Source of the DNA: Owenia fusiformis
Lineage: Eukaryota > Annelida > Polychaeta > Sabellida > Oweniidae
Reading direction: 5' to 3'
Assembly (NCBI GenBank): GCA_903813345.2
Contig: CAIIXF020000011.1
Coordinates: 5,234,571-5,294,570 of the forward strand
DNA: 60,000 bases
In this document: piece after piece, positions 1-11,117 of the stretch
Layout: each line of letters begins with the position of its first letter
How positions within the stretch are numbered: the stretch's first letter is position 1
Notes under the pieces: model-generated
Database searches by the model: none
Told to the model about the DNA's origin: nothing
Seen by the model: only the letters and a program-made list of their open reading frames with translations
Program-made: the position numbers and the translations under genes

Positions 1-153
1 AAATTCAAAATATATCTGAAAATAATTGTAAACACCAAAAAAATAAAGTATAAACATATGTAGCTGACACTCTAAATCATAGAAAAATGCAAGAAAATCG
101 AACTCTTCTTTCAAATTTTAAAGAGAAATCGCGAGAAATAAGCATGAGCAGAC

Positions 154-790
154 TAGTGCTTGCAACGGTAATGGATCTCACTGCCGGTAAATTTCACCTC
201 CATTACCTTACCGTTACCGATAATCGTTGATACTGATAATGTTCCTAAAATCCCGAGGAAAAACCTGAAAGTGAAACTAAAATATTTGGAAAAAATCCTT
301 AACGAAGCCGATTTCTCAGCTTGATTTCCCGCTCACATCAACTACAGTGGATATATTGTATCATCGTGTATCTCGTGTGTGATTATGTATTGTTAGGAAG
401 TCTTTGAATGATAATATAGAGTGAATTCGATCAAAATTGATCAAACTATTTGTGTTTGTTTTTTCTTCACCGAAATATCACGTCACGTGATTTGTTAATC
501 TCGCGGCATGGGAGATGATTGACAGAAGTGGGTGGAGTTTTGCTTATCATCCCGCCTTTATCGAATGCTTTGCAGTTGATTGACAGATTAGCTCTTCAAA
601 TGTGGAGATTGAAATATACATGATTGATAAAATATTCTTAAACGAACATTGTTTCGTAAATTTGACAATGGATCGCAATGCCAATCATCATGTTGCAGCA
701 GCATGGCGATTATCGGCAATGGATTTTATTACCGGTAATTGAGAGTATCTACTGCCGCTGCCGACAACCCGGCATTACCGTAAGGCACTA
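154..790. mobile_element. Non-autonomous hAT-type element with perfect 8-bp target duplication
   Basis: The octamer GAGCAGAC lies at 146-153 and again at 791-798. Directly inside are inverted ends TAGTGCTTGCAACGG and, on the other strand, TAGTGCCTTACGG. Both ends continue into degenerate subterminal repeats rich in ACCGGTAA and CGATAATCG-like blocks. The 637-bp interior shows no transposase. Perfect 8-bp duplications and short inverted ends are the hAT signature, so this is a deletion derivative mobilised in trans. The intact duplication suggests a fairly recent insertion. Confidence 0.85.
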
Positions 791-798
791 GAGCAGAC

Positions 799-1127
799 GG
801 ACATTTTGGAAATGGCCCTACTCCCTGGTCATATTACTACATCACATTATAGTCTAGCAACTGTTTATCTTTGTATTATCATTTATTCTCCTGTCACATT
901 TCACTAAACAAAGTCATCTTAAATTATTGCATGTGTTTATCTATATTTGGAGAAGTCTCTTTTCAATATATACAAGGGTTGTTCAAAAAGTTTTGCACAA
1001 ATATTTAATTATGAAAATAATGAACCAATCTTGTTCACAGTTGGTAAGTATGTGCCCCAATCTTATTCCCTTATACTGTCAAGGTTTCATGTATCTTTTC
1101 TATAATCATTAAATGAGGCATAATAAT
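799..1127. other. Non-coding spacer
   Basis: A+T-rich sequence with no gene, tandem array or inverted structure that I can support. Confidence 0.5.
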
Positions 1128-2054
1128 TAGGGGTGGGACGGATAACCGAAATACTGAAAAACCGCGGTTCATAGCCTTCGGATCGGTTTTCGGATCACGG
1201 CCCTACTTTCGGATCAGCTTTTCGGATCGTTTTCGGATTAATATTTCATTGGTCAAGTATCAATAAAACAGTTAAAAACACTGTTTTACAGCAACATTTT
1301 TGATATTCCTAGTCCCTACCTTGTCTGTCTTGTCTGTTGCTAGCTCACTCGTTTACTAGATTCGTTTCGTATCCGCGTATACGTATCCCTCGGTAATCAA
1401 TCATGTGGTCCCTGGTACTATATTCTTTAGTCGTGTATTCTAAATAATATGTATTAAATACTGTGGTATATTTTTTATTTAAGTTGAATGTTCTATTGCC
1501 TATGTTGCAGGTCGTGCAAGGAAAATCACCACTAGAACCATCCAGACAGAAGTGGATTCATACCGCAATGCTGCTGCTATAGCAATGGATGCAGACCCAC
1601 TACTATGGTGGAAAGTTAATGAGTATCAATATCACAGGTTGGCTGAAGTTGCCAGGGTTCTTTTGGGTATTCCGGCGACATCGGTCCCGAGTGAAAGGGT
1701 CTTCTCGACGGCTGGTGACATTGTAACAGCACAAAGGGCCCAATTGAAACCAGAAGCAGTGGACATATTAGTTTTTCTAAAGAAAAACATGAAAGTGTAA
1801 GCTCACTAAACTTACACAATCATGACTAACCTCTGTAAAAAACGCATCACAGAATAAAGGTTTCTACAAGCATAAATTAGTTATTTCATTGGTTGTATTA
1901 AAAGAAAGTGACAGTCAGCAGTGAAGTCAGAGACAAAGCAGCTAATCATGTCAATCAATACAAATCCTTAAAATGAATGAACCGAACCGAAAAAACCGAA
2001 CCGACGGCTGATGATCCGAAAAACCGAACTGAACCGAAACGAACCGTCCCATCA
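1128..2054 (+). mobile_element. Decayed hAT transposon carrying its last transposase exon
   Basis: The left end TAGGGGTGGGACGG (1128) and the right end CCGTCCCATCA (2044-2054) are imperfect inverted repeats of the common hAT TAGGGGTGGG type. Both subterminal regions carry many copies of TCGGATC or CCGAACCGA in opposite orientation, typical of hAT transposase-binding regions. The interior holds only the C-terminal transposase exon. Flanking target duplication is imperfect (AATAATTA against AATAATCA), consistent with age. Confidence 0.75.
1511..1800 (+). pseudogene. hAT transposase, C-terminal dimerisation exon (fragment)
   Basis: An open frame runs from a splice-acceptor-like TGTTGCAG (ending at 1510) to TAA at 1798-1800. 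The peptide shows hallmarks of the ZBED-type hAT dimerisation domain in order: DPLLWWK, LAEVARVLLGIP, ATSVPSERVFSTAGDIV, then a QLKPEAVDILVFLKKN tail. An AATAAA-like signal follows near 1854. The BED zinc finger and the DDE catalytic core are absent, so this cannot make an active transposase. It is a remnant of the surrounding element, although such exons are sometimes domesticated. Recognition of the domain is firm; function is not implied. Confidence 0.85.
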
Positions 2055-2994
2055 ATAATCAAGAGGATTATCCAATCAAATTAGATTGATAAAAAATATA
2101 GCAACGTGATTGGTCGATTTCAGTTGAATAATCAACTATTTTTGGGGTATCTATTTTGAAATATCTGGATCTAAACTTAGCCATTAGCCATTCTAATCAG
2201 AGGGTAATACTACTACTGACCACTGGACTAAAGGGTTATTTTTTAAGAAATAAAAATTACACAATTAAGAAAAGGTAGATTTTCCCAGAATAGAAAATTA
2301 AAGGGGTGTACCCAGGATTTTTCAATGGCGATGTGTCTACGTCTAACAAAGGTCTCCATCATCATGGCATGTACGTGAAGTCAAAGCTTCTCCAACTCTC
2401 TTGCCGAACACATTGTTTTCTTTCCTCCAGTAAGTCTCATTCTCTCCAGCACCGTGAAAATAAATTCCCAGGGATTGGCTCAAAAAGGGAGAGCTTCTGC
2501 ACCCAATACCCCCCCCCCCCCCCCTATGAACTATCTTTAGTGATTTAATATTCTATCATTGTACTATATTGTCATATTCAACAGAGGGGTCTGATGATCT
2601 AAAAGTGTATGTCCAGATCTCTCTATATATTGTGATACGAAATGTCAGTCACAATAAATACATGAATAGAACTGGAGTCCGTTTGATCAGATTTTCTAGT
2701 GGGCGGCCCATTTAATTCATACACAAATAGAAAAGGGTCAGTGAAAGTTCCACTTATTGGTTTAACATAGAGATATGGCTTGCCTTGAATGTGGCACGCT
2801 GACTTTAAATAAGATAAAAGGAAAACATTCCCACAGGAGTTCAATATGTTTATATTCATAAATCTATTTGTGTGTGTTAATGTCCATGTATTTGGCTAAT
2901 GTATGGCCCATTATTTTGACCAACTTTCAAGATAAGATTGTCTTAAACTCTCTAAAATTTGGAAGTATGATACTATGGTGACTTCCTTAGATGG
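2055..2994. other. Non-coding stretch with a poly-C tract
   Basis: No gene is visible. A run of about 14 C lies near 2510-2524. Confidence 0.5.
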
Positions 2995-3172
2995 CCTCTA
3001 GCCAGGAGGGGGGGGGGGAGGAGGGGGGTATACGCGAATCCCCCCTGGGCAATTCTTTTTTAAACATTATGCAGTTTTTCACCATTCTGAGTACCTTTCA
3101 AGTGATTTTGGCGTGAACCTCCCAAGAAATTTTTAGAGAGTGAACCCTCTTTGACAAAAGCTGGCTACAGGT
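2995..3172. repeat. GTAGCCAGG-family short element, copy 1
   Basis: Ends are inverted: CCTCTAGCCAGG on the left, GCTGGCTACAGG on the right. A poly-G tract follows the left end. The interior has ATTATGCAGTTTTTCACC, ATTCTGAG and AAGTGATTTTGG blocks, then AGTGAACC and TTGACAAAAGC. The same blocks recur at about 6.33-8.06, 9.11-9.30, 13.90-14.03 and 45.70-45.90 kb, which defines the family. Confidence 0.7.
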
Positions 3173-3726
3173 ATGTCAGTTCAGCAGCCTGCAGGACTAT
3201 GGTTGCTCTAATGTTACTGTAATATTTAAACAGAATCTTTACCTGAAGACTTGTAAACACCCCCCCCCCTCTTGTCAAGTTCCAACACATTTTGATGACG
3301 AATGTTTTCTGCTACTTGATTTACTTGTGTTTTATCATATTTTTTCAGTGCGAGATTTTATTTAGAGAACTCAATTTAAACATAATATGATTGTAGAACA
3401 GAGTAATCAACATTGCCGATGGTGAATATTGGATATTTCATACTCCTTTTATCATGACAGGTTTTCTAGCTTATTTTATATGTTAATTATAATTGAAGAA
3501 GATATAATTGCAATTAAATATCCATAGAGGAACATCTCTAGTGATTATGTAGAAGTCTTGTAGCATCTGACAGATTCTGACTCCGAATGACTCAACATTA
3601 TTTTCCTTTTATGGTCAAATTATTGGTATTATCGGGGGGGGGGGGGAATCTATATTATAGACATAATGAAACCATCTACTTTTTTCTTTTGGTGACAAGT
3701 TACGTTTAGTGAAATCCAGTACTAGA
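3173..3726. other. Non-coding stretch
   Basis: No gene seen. Short homopolymers (poly-C near 3261, poly-G near 3637) are the only notable features. Confidence 0.5.
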
Positions 3727-3870
3727 CAAGGCATTCACATGCAAAATGTCACCACCCGCTATTTGTCACAGATGCCAAACACTGAACACCAACCACCAAA
3801 TGCCAAACACCAACTGCTAAAAACCATCCAGAAAAAAGTTGGAGACTATAACAATATGTCACCATTTCAT
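3727..3870. repeat. Dispersed repeat with ATGTCACC blocks, copy 1
   Basis: The blocks CAAGGCATTCACATGCAAAA, TGTCACCAC, CCAAATGCCAAACACCA and TAACAATATGTCACCA occur here in the same order as at 31201-31535. The 31 kb copy is the longer one, carries a nested insertion and forms the 3' end of COMMD8. A 123-codon open frame at 3709-4080 crosses this repeat and has no recognisable domain; I do not call it a gene. Confidence 0.6.
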
Positions 3871-5894
3871 AATGGCATAAAGAATGAAACAAATTGGGAG
3901 AAACTGTGCAAGAGATACACCACTTTTGTAAAGGAAGGGCCTAAGAGGAAGGGCCTGGTGTTTAGATTTGATAGTATGTTGCTTTTAGAAAACTTCAACA
4001 ACAGCAAGGAAACAAACAAATACTACAAAAACCTTCCAGGCAAAATCACAATAGCAACAATCGCAATTTCGCAACTATAAAGAAAGAGAAATATATTTTA
4101 GTAAAATATTTAAGTTACAAAAAACATTCACTGAAAATTCCATTCTTGAATTGAAATCTATTCAAACATAAAACGCAGAACATCTGGTAAAGGACATTAG
4201 AATCCTAGGATGACAAATCAACCATACACTACACCAATCATAATCTGACACTAACTTGATAAAATCGAACCAATGAACTTTGTCAAATCCCTGAAAGGGG
4301 AACACAATAGAAATCATAATACATAGAAAATATTTAAGTAACATATCTTAAGTGTAACCTTTCACTAGGATTTAAGATCGCAAAGAAAACATATTCAAAG
4401 TCTTCCTTCTGGCTGATTAGTAATAGAATTGCAGTTAGGGGCAGTCTAGGTCACATCAATTTGAATTTTTCAGATTTTTGAAATAAACATCAAAAACTTG
4501 CCAAGTTTAAGAGAAAGTTCAGGGAAGGTCGGGAATATACTAAGATGAAGAGAGGACTTTTTGAGCTTATAAACTGATAGGGCATGTAAACTGTACTTTG
4601 TTAAAGGCTCAAACGTGACGTACAGTCATTCATTGTAGTTAAGTACATTGCTTACTTAGTTTCAAATAATTTATATACAGTAAAACCTGCCTAAGTGTTC
4701 ACCTTAAAGAGTTTCCGACCATATGAATCTTTTCAATAGTTTCATTTTGACCCTTTTAAAAGAGTCATTGACCTGAGGCTCTGATAAAAACATGAAGAGT
4801 TGATGGGAAATCCAAAGGGGAATAAAAATAATATTCCTAATGTATAAACTTCATACTGCTGTCAGGAAGGCTAAACGTAAGAATCATTCATCTTCGCACG
4901 CTACGTCTTCACTGCATTCATCGACCGACGGGAGCCGAGTGAACGAAGCTGAGAACCATTAAAATCTATAATCAAAAATAGTTGTCAAAGAAAATGTTAA
5001 CAAACAAAGATTCAAATTTGTATTGTTTCAAGAAAATAATAATAAAAAAAACACGAAAAACTCTGGTTAAAAATAGTTGTCACAGAAATGTTAAGGGAAC
5101 AAAAATTTTACTGTTTATTGTTTCAAGAATATTGAAAATTGAAATAAACAAAAAAGTATATAATTATTGTGCTGAGTAAAGATCATTCAAATTGGTTCAT
5201 AAATTTTCAAATTGATCACTACATAGTAGTTTCGATAAAACAAGCTCTGCGAGGAAAGTTGGAGCCTTTAAGAAATAATTGAAGGTCTTGTAAAGGAGCT
5301 AAAGCAGGAAGAACAAACTAAAAGAATCACATATCAAATAAATTATTTCATTCGAGTAATTAATCTGCGTATTGACTTAACACTCCATTTTAATCTTGCT
5401 ATTGAAGCTAGTACTTCACTAAGAAAATAGCTTTCGATGCACTTTAACGGGAATTGTGTAATTTAATAAAATCCAGGTTCAATATCAAACTGACCTTGAT
5501 CATAGCAAAATTCCAGTGACGCAAATTCCCAAAGTGAGAATCTGAAACATAACAGATTTCACAAATGCTTTCTTTTCTGATCGCTCAGATATTCCTTGTA
5601 GGTTCCAAGGTGTCTACTATTTCAGGAAAGGAGGAAAGGATCAAAAACTCTCTCATGTTTTAAATAAAGAGCAACAATCTAAATCAGAATGTTGGATATC
5701 GAACAAGTGAGGGAAATTACCCACCATTCAAATAAATTGATCTTATGTTAAACCTGGATTTTCATCTTTACATGAAGATAAGTCGACATCTTTGAATTCT
5801 GGGTTATTTTCGCCTCTTTTATCTAAAAATTCTAAAAATTTTGAATATAAAATTAGCAAATTGTGACATCTAAATTCTTCTTATTAGTTAAATA
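3871..5894. other. Non-coding desert
   Basis: Two kilobases of A+T-rich sequence without a convincing exon. Near 4678 a CAGTAAAACCTGCCTAAGTG block matches the start of the repeat at 52627. Near 4890-4950 there is a short G+C-richer stretch. Neither could be resolved into an element with two ends. Confidence 0.45.
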
Positions 5895-5895
5895 T

Positions 5896-5992
5896 TTAAG
5901 ATACATTGCTGAAAGTCGAACATCATTTTTGGGGTTCATGAGAAGATGGAAAAACTATTGTTTGAAGTAGATAAATGAGCAAGACTAGATAT
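5896..5992 (+). repeat. About 95-bp repeat shared with 8285-8383
   Basis: The blocks GAACATCATTTTTGGGG, GATGGAAAAACTATTGTTTG and AAGTAGATAAATGAGCAAGA recur in the same order and orientation inside the short element at 8214-8599. One is probably part of a larger unrecognised repeat captured by that element. Confidence 0.6.
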
Positions 5993-6443
5993 TAACCAAA
6001 TGATATGGAGACACTGCGTTCGATGACTGTGATAATTTCATTTTTATCATGAAAAATGGCTGTATTTCCAGTATTCTTTGTTGGCAACAATTGCAGATAT
6101 ATCAGTTAATGAATAATAGTTATAAAAGGCAACATGACATATTATTGATTAATTTTGGTTAATATCAAAATAACTGATCCAGGAGATACTTGAGATATTC
6201 ACTTTCAGATATTATTCAATTATGTAATTATGTGAGCTTTTTTTACAGCTTAACTTGTCTCAGTAAAAAGGTCTCTCCTCCGCCCCACCCCCTCTCTCTC
6301 TCTCTTCATTTGTAGAACTTAACCATTTCAACCTCCCTCCCCCTTGTTCATGAATTCTTTCAAAATCATGCAGTATTTCACCATTCTGAGCAATTTCCAA
6401 GTGATTTTGGGCCAAAATTGTTACAAGTGATTGTGAAACCCCC

Positions 6444-7830
6444 GTATCTTTTCAATCGTAGACTTCAAGTTAAAGCTAATGGAGAATTATCAGCAATCTC
6501 AAATGAATACTTCATAAATAGTTCCGTGCCGCAGGGATCCATAATTGGGCCGTTTTGCTTCCTGTTATATATAAATGACCTTCATGAAGTCATAAATCAT
6601 AGTCAACTTTACCTTTATGCAGATGATAGTTCAATCTTTATGCCATTTAATAGGAAAGCTAATATCACTGAACAGAACCAGCATTTACAAGCTGACTTAA
6701 ATAATTTATGGGAATGGTCACAGAAATGGAAGCTTAAATTTAAACCTTCTAAAAGTCAAGATATGATTTTTAAAGGCTCAAGGAGGTGCAATCTCTTATA
6801 CCCTCCCCTCTACCTAGGAAATGAGGTCATTAATAGAACCAGAACTCATAAACACTTAGGAGTCATTCTAGATGAGCATTTGAATTTTGAAGCCCATTTA
6901 CAGGATATCATAAAAGCATGTAATATAATGTTAAATCCATTGAAAGTTCTTAAGACCAAGATTCGAGCTAAACACCTAGAGAAGATGTATCTATCATTTA
7001 TTCTCCCAAACTTAGAGTATGGAAGTATATTATTTGAAAAATCTACCAAGTATAATATTATGAAACTAGACCAAGTTCATTATAGGGCAGCATTATTAGT
7101 AAGTGGCTGCATTCATGGAACATCTACTGTAAAGGTTTTGAAATGTCTAAATTGGAATACCCTGTCTGAGCGGAGAAAGGAGAAACGTTTACGTTTAATG
7201 TATGATGTTAGACAGAAATTGGTCCCAACTTATGTTCAAAAAATTTTTGATAGTTATCAAAATAAGCAACATAATATTAACTTGAGAAAATCAAGAGAAT
7301 ACACTATTCCAAAGTTAACTGCACGTTCACAAAAGTCACCAATAATAAATGCCATAAGAGAATGGGAAGCCATTCCAAATTATCTAAAAAGTGCACCATC
7401 AAGAGTCACTTTCAAAACCAATTTACGTAAATATTCAGGAACAATGAAGCATTTAACAACCACAAACCTGGATCTTACAAGAAAAGAAGAAATTTTACTG
7501 AATAGAACAAGATGTGATTTCATTTTTACTGGTCATCTTTTTCAACATAATTTTCAAGGTATTGACAGTCCCAAATGCATCTGTGGTTTTAAACAACAAA
7601 CTACAAAGCATCTAATCTTCAAATGCCCTCTGTTGAATGTTATAAGAGAGAAACTTTGGGGGGAACTCAGGAACATGCCAGAAATGAACATTTTCTTTAC
7701 AGGATGCTCTATAGAGCAAAAGCTGAATATCTTAATGTATGGCAGAGATGGAGTTAGCATAACATGCAATTCTTCAATATTGAAGCATTTTACATCCTTT
7801 TTGTGTGAATGCATTGATATAATTATATAG
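6444..7830 (+). CDS. LINE reverse transcriptase, C-terminal part (truncated)
   Basis: The frame stays open for about 460 codons to TAG at 7828-7830 and opens directly at the insertion point with YLFNRR, the equivalent of SYLSNR in reverse transcriptase. The motif SVPQGSIIGP follows, then the catalytic YADD box at 6616-6627, WKLKFKPSKS and the thumb region with HLGVILD. Near 7570-7630 a CxCG...H...C knuckle (CICGF, then KHLIFKCP) is typical of Jockey/CR1-type proteins. The first aspartate motif and the endonuclease are gone, so it is not autonomous. The uninterrupted frame suggests a young insertion. The upstream in-frame codons belong to the target repeat. Confidence 0.85.
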
Positions 7831-7913
7831 TTTTAACACATTCCTGCCATGCATACATATATGTTGGTAGTCATTTTGTTGCTATTATGTAAATTTGAAT
7901 AAACTTTGTATTA

Positions 7914-7950
7914 ACAGGGCCAATAATGCTGATTTCAGCCTCGGCCCTGT
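7914..7950 (+). other. 3' UTR stem-loop of the LINE
   Basis: ACAGGGCC (7914-7921) pairs with GGCCCTGT (7943-7950), and inside it GCTGA pairs with TCAGC. It lies about 50 bp before the A-rich tail. In related LINEs such 3' hairpins are recognised by the element's reverse transcriptase; that role here is inference. Confidence 0.65.
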
Positions 7951-8213
7951 CATTTGTAGATAATTTTGTAAAGTAAAATAAAGAAACCATAAAAACTAAA
8001 AACCCCCTGGAATTTTTTAAAAAGTGAACCCCCTTGGCAAAAGTTGGCTATGGGCCTGATAATAAGCACCAGAACTCTTATACCCCTTATTTTGCATCAG
8101 TTGCATTTGAACCTTGATTCCAAAGATTTGGCATCTTGGATTTCCAAGGTATGATGTTTAAATCAAAGTGGGAAATGAGTATGGAGATTTGGCACAAGTC
8201 TAAAAATCTATCA

Positions 8214-8599
8214 CACTGGCGGATCCAGAAGCTACATGTAACAAGGGACATGCACAAGGGACAATTTAATTATTCAAAAAAATATATTACTGAAAATCGA
8301 ACACCATTTTTGGGATTTATGTAATCCATTAGAGGATGGAAAAACAATTATTTAAAGTAGATAAATAGGCAAGACTAGATACATGTAGGGGCATGTAACA
8401 AGGACATGCATATTTCGAAATCCCCCCTAAAAGTTTCTGCGCTTGCACATCAAAATTTTGGCCTAAATTTTGATAATTTGGCCTAAAAAGCCCAAGTAAT
8501 ACCCAAAAAAGGCCCATTAATTGAGGCTCTTCAAAATCTTTGGGCCCAATTCTTTTTTTTGGCCCACCCAGGGGAGGGGGGAGGCTTGATCCGCCAGTG
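8214..8599. mobile_element. Short hAT-like element, CACTGGCGGATC termini, 5-bp target duplication
   Basis: The element runs from CACTGGCGGATCCAG to GATCCGCCAGTG. TATCA precedes (8209-8213) and follows it (8600-8604) perfectly. No transposase is encoded; the right half is rich in TTGGGCCC and GGCCCA blocks and a G-run. A second member with the same termini and blocks lies at 10.15-10.38 kb. The CA(C/G)TG ends with a 5-bp duplication fit 5-bp hAT subgroups, but the superfamily is inferred. Confidence 0.8.
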
Positions 8600-9110
8600 T
8601 ATCATACATATATTATGCAGGTGCCTGAATTAAATTTTTAACAAAATTCATTTCACAATTTTTGATAATCATCACCATATACATAATAACAGGTATATAA
8701 ATGTCCAGGGGGCAGTTTCGTAAAAAATACAGCTTCTCGAAAGAAATCTAGAAGATATTCGAACCAATTCAAATCATCATTGAAGAGAAATGTAACTGAG
8801 CTTTCAATACATTCAAAAGTATCATGTGTTTGAGAATTCTTTCAAAAATGATCAACAAACCAAAATTATCACACAGCTTGAAGTTTCTTTTGAAATGGGT
8901 GGAATTGAACATTAGGTTATATTTACCTAGGGTTTTTAGTGTTTATTTTTGCCTTTCAGTTATGATAACCCAGATCCCATTAAAAAATACACTTCCTCTT
9001 AGAATATGAAGAGAAAATTACCCTTTTCAAGTCTGATTTCAGTTTTTTGAAAGAGAGCTTCATCTATATTAGGATGTCCTCTCTCTGTATAAGTGATAAT
9101 CCTTCACTTG

Positions 9111-9302
9111 CCCGTAGCCAGGTTTTACCAAGGGGGGGGTGGAGCTTTTGGCAAAAAATCATGCAAAAAGTGCTCTGAATGGCGAAAAACTGCATGATTT
9201 TTTCAATTCAATTTATTTATTTCATAATTCTTATAAAATATACACTATAAAATTGAAAGAATTTCTGTCTTCACCCCCCCCCCCCTTGGAATTATGGACC
9301 TG
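9111..9302. repeat. GTAGCCAGG-family element, copy 3, with a LINE-tail insertion
   Basis: It starts TGCCCGTAGCCAGG, then poly-G, TTGGCAAAAAATCATGC, GTGCTCTGAATGGCGAAAA and CTGCATGATTTTTT, the inverted order of copy 1. It ends in poly-C and ATTATGGACCTGC. About 53 bp (9202-9254) at its middle are not part of the family; they match the 3' end of the LINE at 17.8-19.2 kb. Confidence 0.65.
9202..9254 (-). mobile_element. Minimal LINE 3'-end fragment
   Basis: The string ATTTATTTATTTCATAATTC followed by TTATAAAATATACACTATAAA matches 17860-17897 nearly base for base. On the minus strand it reads as the last 50 bases of that LINE, including its GAATT/AATA tail. This is an extreme 5' truncation inserted in a GTAGCCAGG element. 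Confidence 0.65.
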
Positions 9303-10110
9303 CTTCACATCCAAACATGTCTGGTCAATCAAACTTCAGACATCAAACTTCATATAGATTTACATTTAACTAAAAAACTGCTTAAGCCAATAAACAAAAT
9401 ATGGATGTTATCTTTAAATTTTCACCCGAGAAAAATGTTTGAATATGTCTCTGATTGTATATATGCAGAAGGAATTTCACTAAAGATACCCAAACAAAAT
9501 TGTTAAATTCATTTCTAGTATAAATATTTAGCAGGTGGCGATATTACACAAAGGACTCTTTGTTTCAGCGATAAAAATATAAATTACATAGGATTATTTC
9601 GAGAAGGGATTACTTGAGGAATGCATGTTTAATTTTGATCAATTTAAAACCCAGGAATAAAAGTACAGCATTTTAATAAATTAGATTAAACGATCCCAAT
9701 CAAGACAAGAAATGCAATTAATGTAACCAAAAATCAAATCAATTCAAAAATTGAACAATTTTTAACAAATTATGGAATAATACATGGAATGACCTTTCTG
9801 ATAGGAGTTTAATAAAGGAGTCGATGTCATAATATAATTAATTCAAACTGCTGAAAACTCTATATAGTTCTAACATACACCTGTCCTATTTGATGCCATG
9901 ACTTGAGGCTCAATGTCACACATTTTATGACCCACTGTAAAAATGAAGCATGTTTTTGAAATCTAGCTATAGTGATATTAATTTAATTATTTCCAACCAT
10001 ATTTCATTCAGATTTTTTTATTTCACAGCCTTATACTGGAGATCTTAGTATGCAGGGGTCATTAACAGAAACTGTAATAAAGTCCAGAATTCATTTGTAA
10101 TTTTTTTTCT
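9303..10110. other. Non-coding stretch
   Basis: A+T-rich sequence; no exon, array or inverted repeat recognised. Confidence 0.5.
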
Positions 10111-10382
10111 CTATGACACCATACCACTGGCGGATCAAGCTATGACACCATACCACTGGTGGATCAAGGGGAGGGGCCCTCTTGGGTGGGCCCAGGAAAA
10201 AGTTTTGAGCCCAAACCATGTTGAGCCCAAAATTAGTGGGCCTTTTTGGGCATTATTTGGCCTTTTTGAGCCTTAAATTTTTGGATATAAGGACCCAAAA
10301 AGATTTTCCATGCAAGAGAAGATTTTTTTCATGATTTGAAATGTGACCCCCCCCCTTTGTTAGCTTCTAGATCCACCAGTGA
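10111..10382. mobile_element. Second CACTGG(C/T)GGATC element with a 29-bp tandem duplication at its left end
   Basis: The right end is GATCCACCAGTG (about 10371-10382). The left end CACTGGTGGATCAAGG is preceded by a tandem copy of itself plus flank: 10111-10139 and 10140-10168 repeat CTATGACACCATACCACTGG and the following GGATCAAG. The interior has GGGCCC, TTGAGCCC and GGCCTTTTTGG blocks shared with 8214-8599. The target duplication is not clean. Confidence 0.65.
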
Positions 10383-11117
10383 TATCCATGGTAACAACAA
10401 TTTATTCAAGATTTCTTTATTCAGTAAAGTTTCTTTAAATGGGCTCCAGCCCCAAGATGAGAATACAAAAAGTTCTTAAAGCCACACACATATTTCTAAA
10501 TTATAAAGTTCAATCTATATTCATTGAAAATAGCTATATTTTGAAATAGGGGAAGTTTACACATTTATCCTCAAAACAGCACTCAAAAATTTGAGTAAAT
10601 ACTTAATCTAATTTTCAATTTCAATTGACAACTTGTATATATATGATATCAAATAAAAATATCAATTCATATCAAAATCAATAAAAATATCAATCAGATC
10701 AACATTATGATAAATAAACAAAATAAAAACTGTAAAATATGCAATTGCAAAATTTGCATTATGTAGATATCATTATGTGAATTGAGTACATTATATAAAT
10801 ATTTTGACTGCTTACCCAGACATTAAATTGGATTAGCAATAAGCCCATTAATCCGTGTTAATCTGTATTATTTTGATAATAAATACAATTTGCATTTCTT
10901 TCCACTTGATAGTAACCTTCATCAAGGCCGGGAGCATGGCGAATAAATCCAGATTAAGAGGGGTTGTTGTTCTTTTATATAACTATTTATCCAAATAATA
11001 GCAAGTTTGTGAAATTTTTCATGGACAAGTGTAAAGCAGATATGGATTAGTCTTCCATCAAGCCAAGGAGGGAGGCGTGGGGGGGGGGGTAAGGGCTACA
11101 ATGGGCCATAGAACTTA
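10383..11117. other. Non-coding stretch
   Basis: A+T-rich, with a G-run near 11079-11091. No gene recognised. Confidence 0.5.

Larger units (their letters stand above)
6444..7999 (+). mobile_element. 5'-truncated non-LTR retrotransposon (Jockey/CR1-type LINE) with target duplication
   Basis: AAACCCCC occurs at 6436-6443 and again at 8000-8007, as expected for target-primed reverse transcription. Between them is the 3' part of a LINE: half of the reverse transcriptase, the C-terminal cysteine knuckle, a 3' untranslated region with a strong stem-loop, and an A-rich tail ending TAAAGAAACCATAAAAACTA. The endonuclease half is missing through 5' truncation. The duplication and a clean empty-site comparison with the 3.0 kb repeat fix both ends. 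Confidence 0.85.
6330..8057. repeat. GTAGCCAGG-family element, copy 2, split by a LINE
   Basis: The left part (about 6330-6443) has TCAAAATCATGCAGTATTTC, ATTCTGAG and AAGTGATTTTGG. The right part (8000-8057) has GGAATTTTTTAAAAAGTGAA, TTGGCAAAAG and TTGGCTATGGGCCTG. Copy 1 at 2995-3172 has the same blocks without interruption, so the LINE at 6444-7999 landed inside an existing copy. Confidence 0.7.

Noticed and set aside
3709-4080. 123-codon frame
   Set aside because: It starts within the ATGTCACC repeat, and no domain, splice signal or second copy of the downstream part was found.
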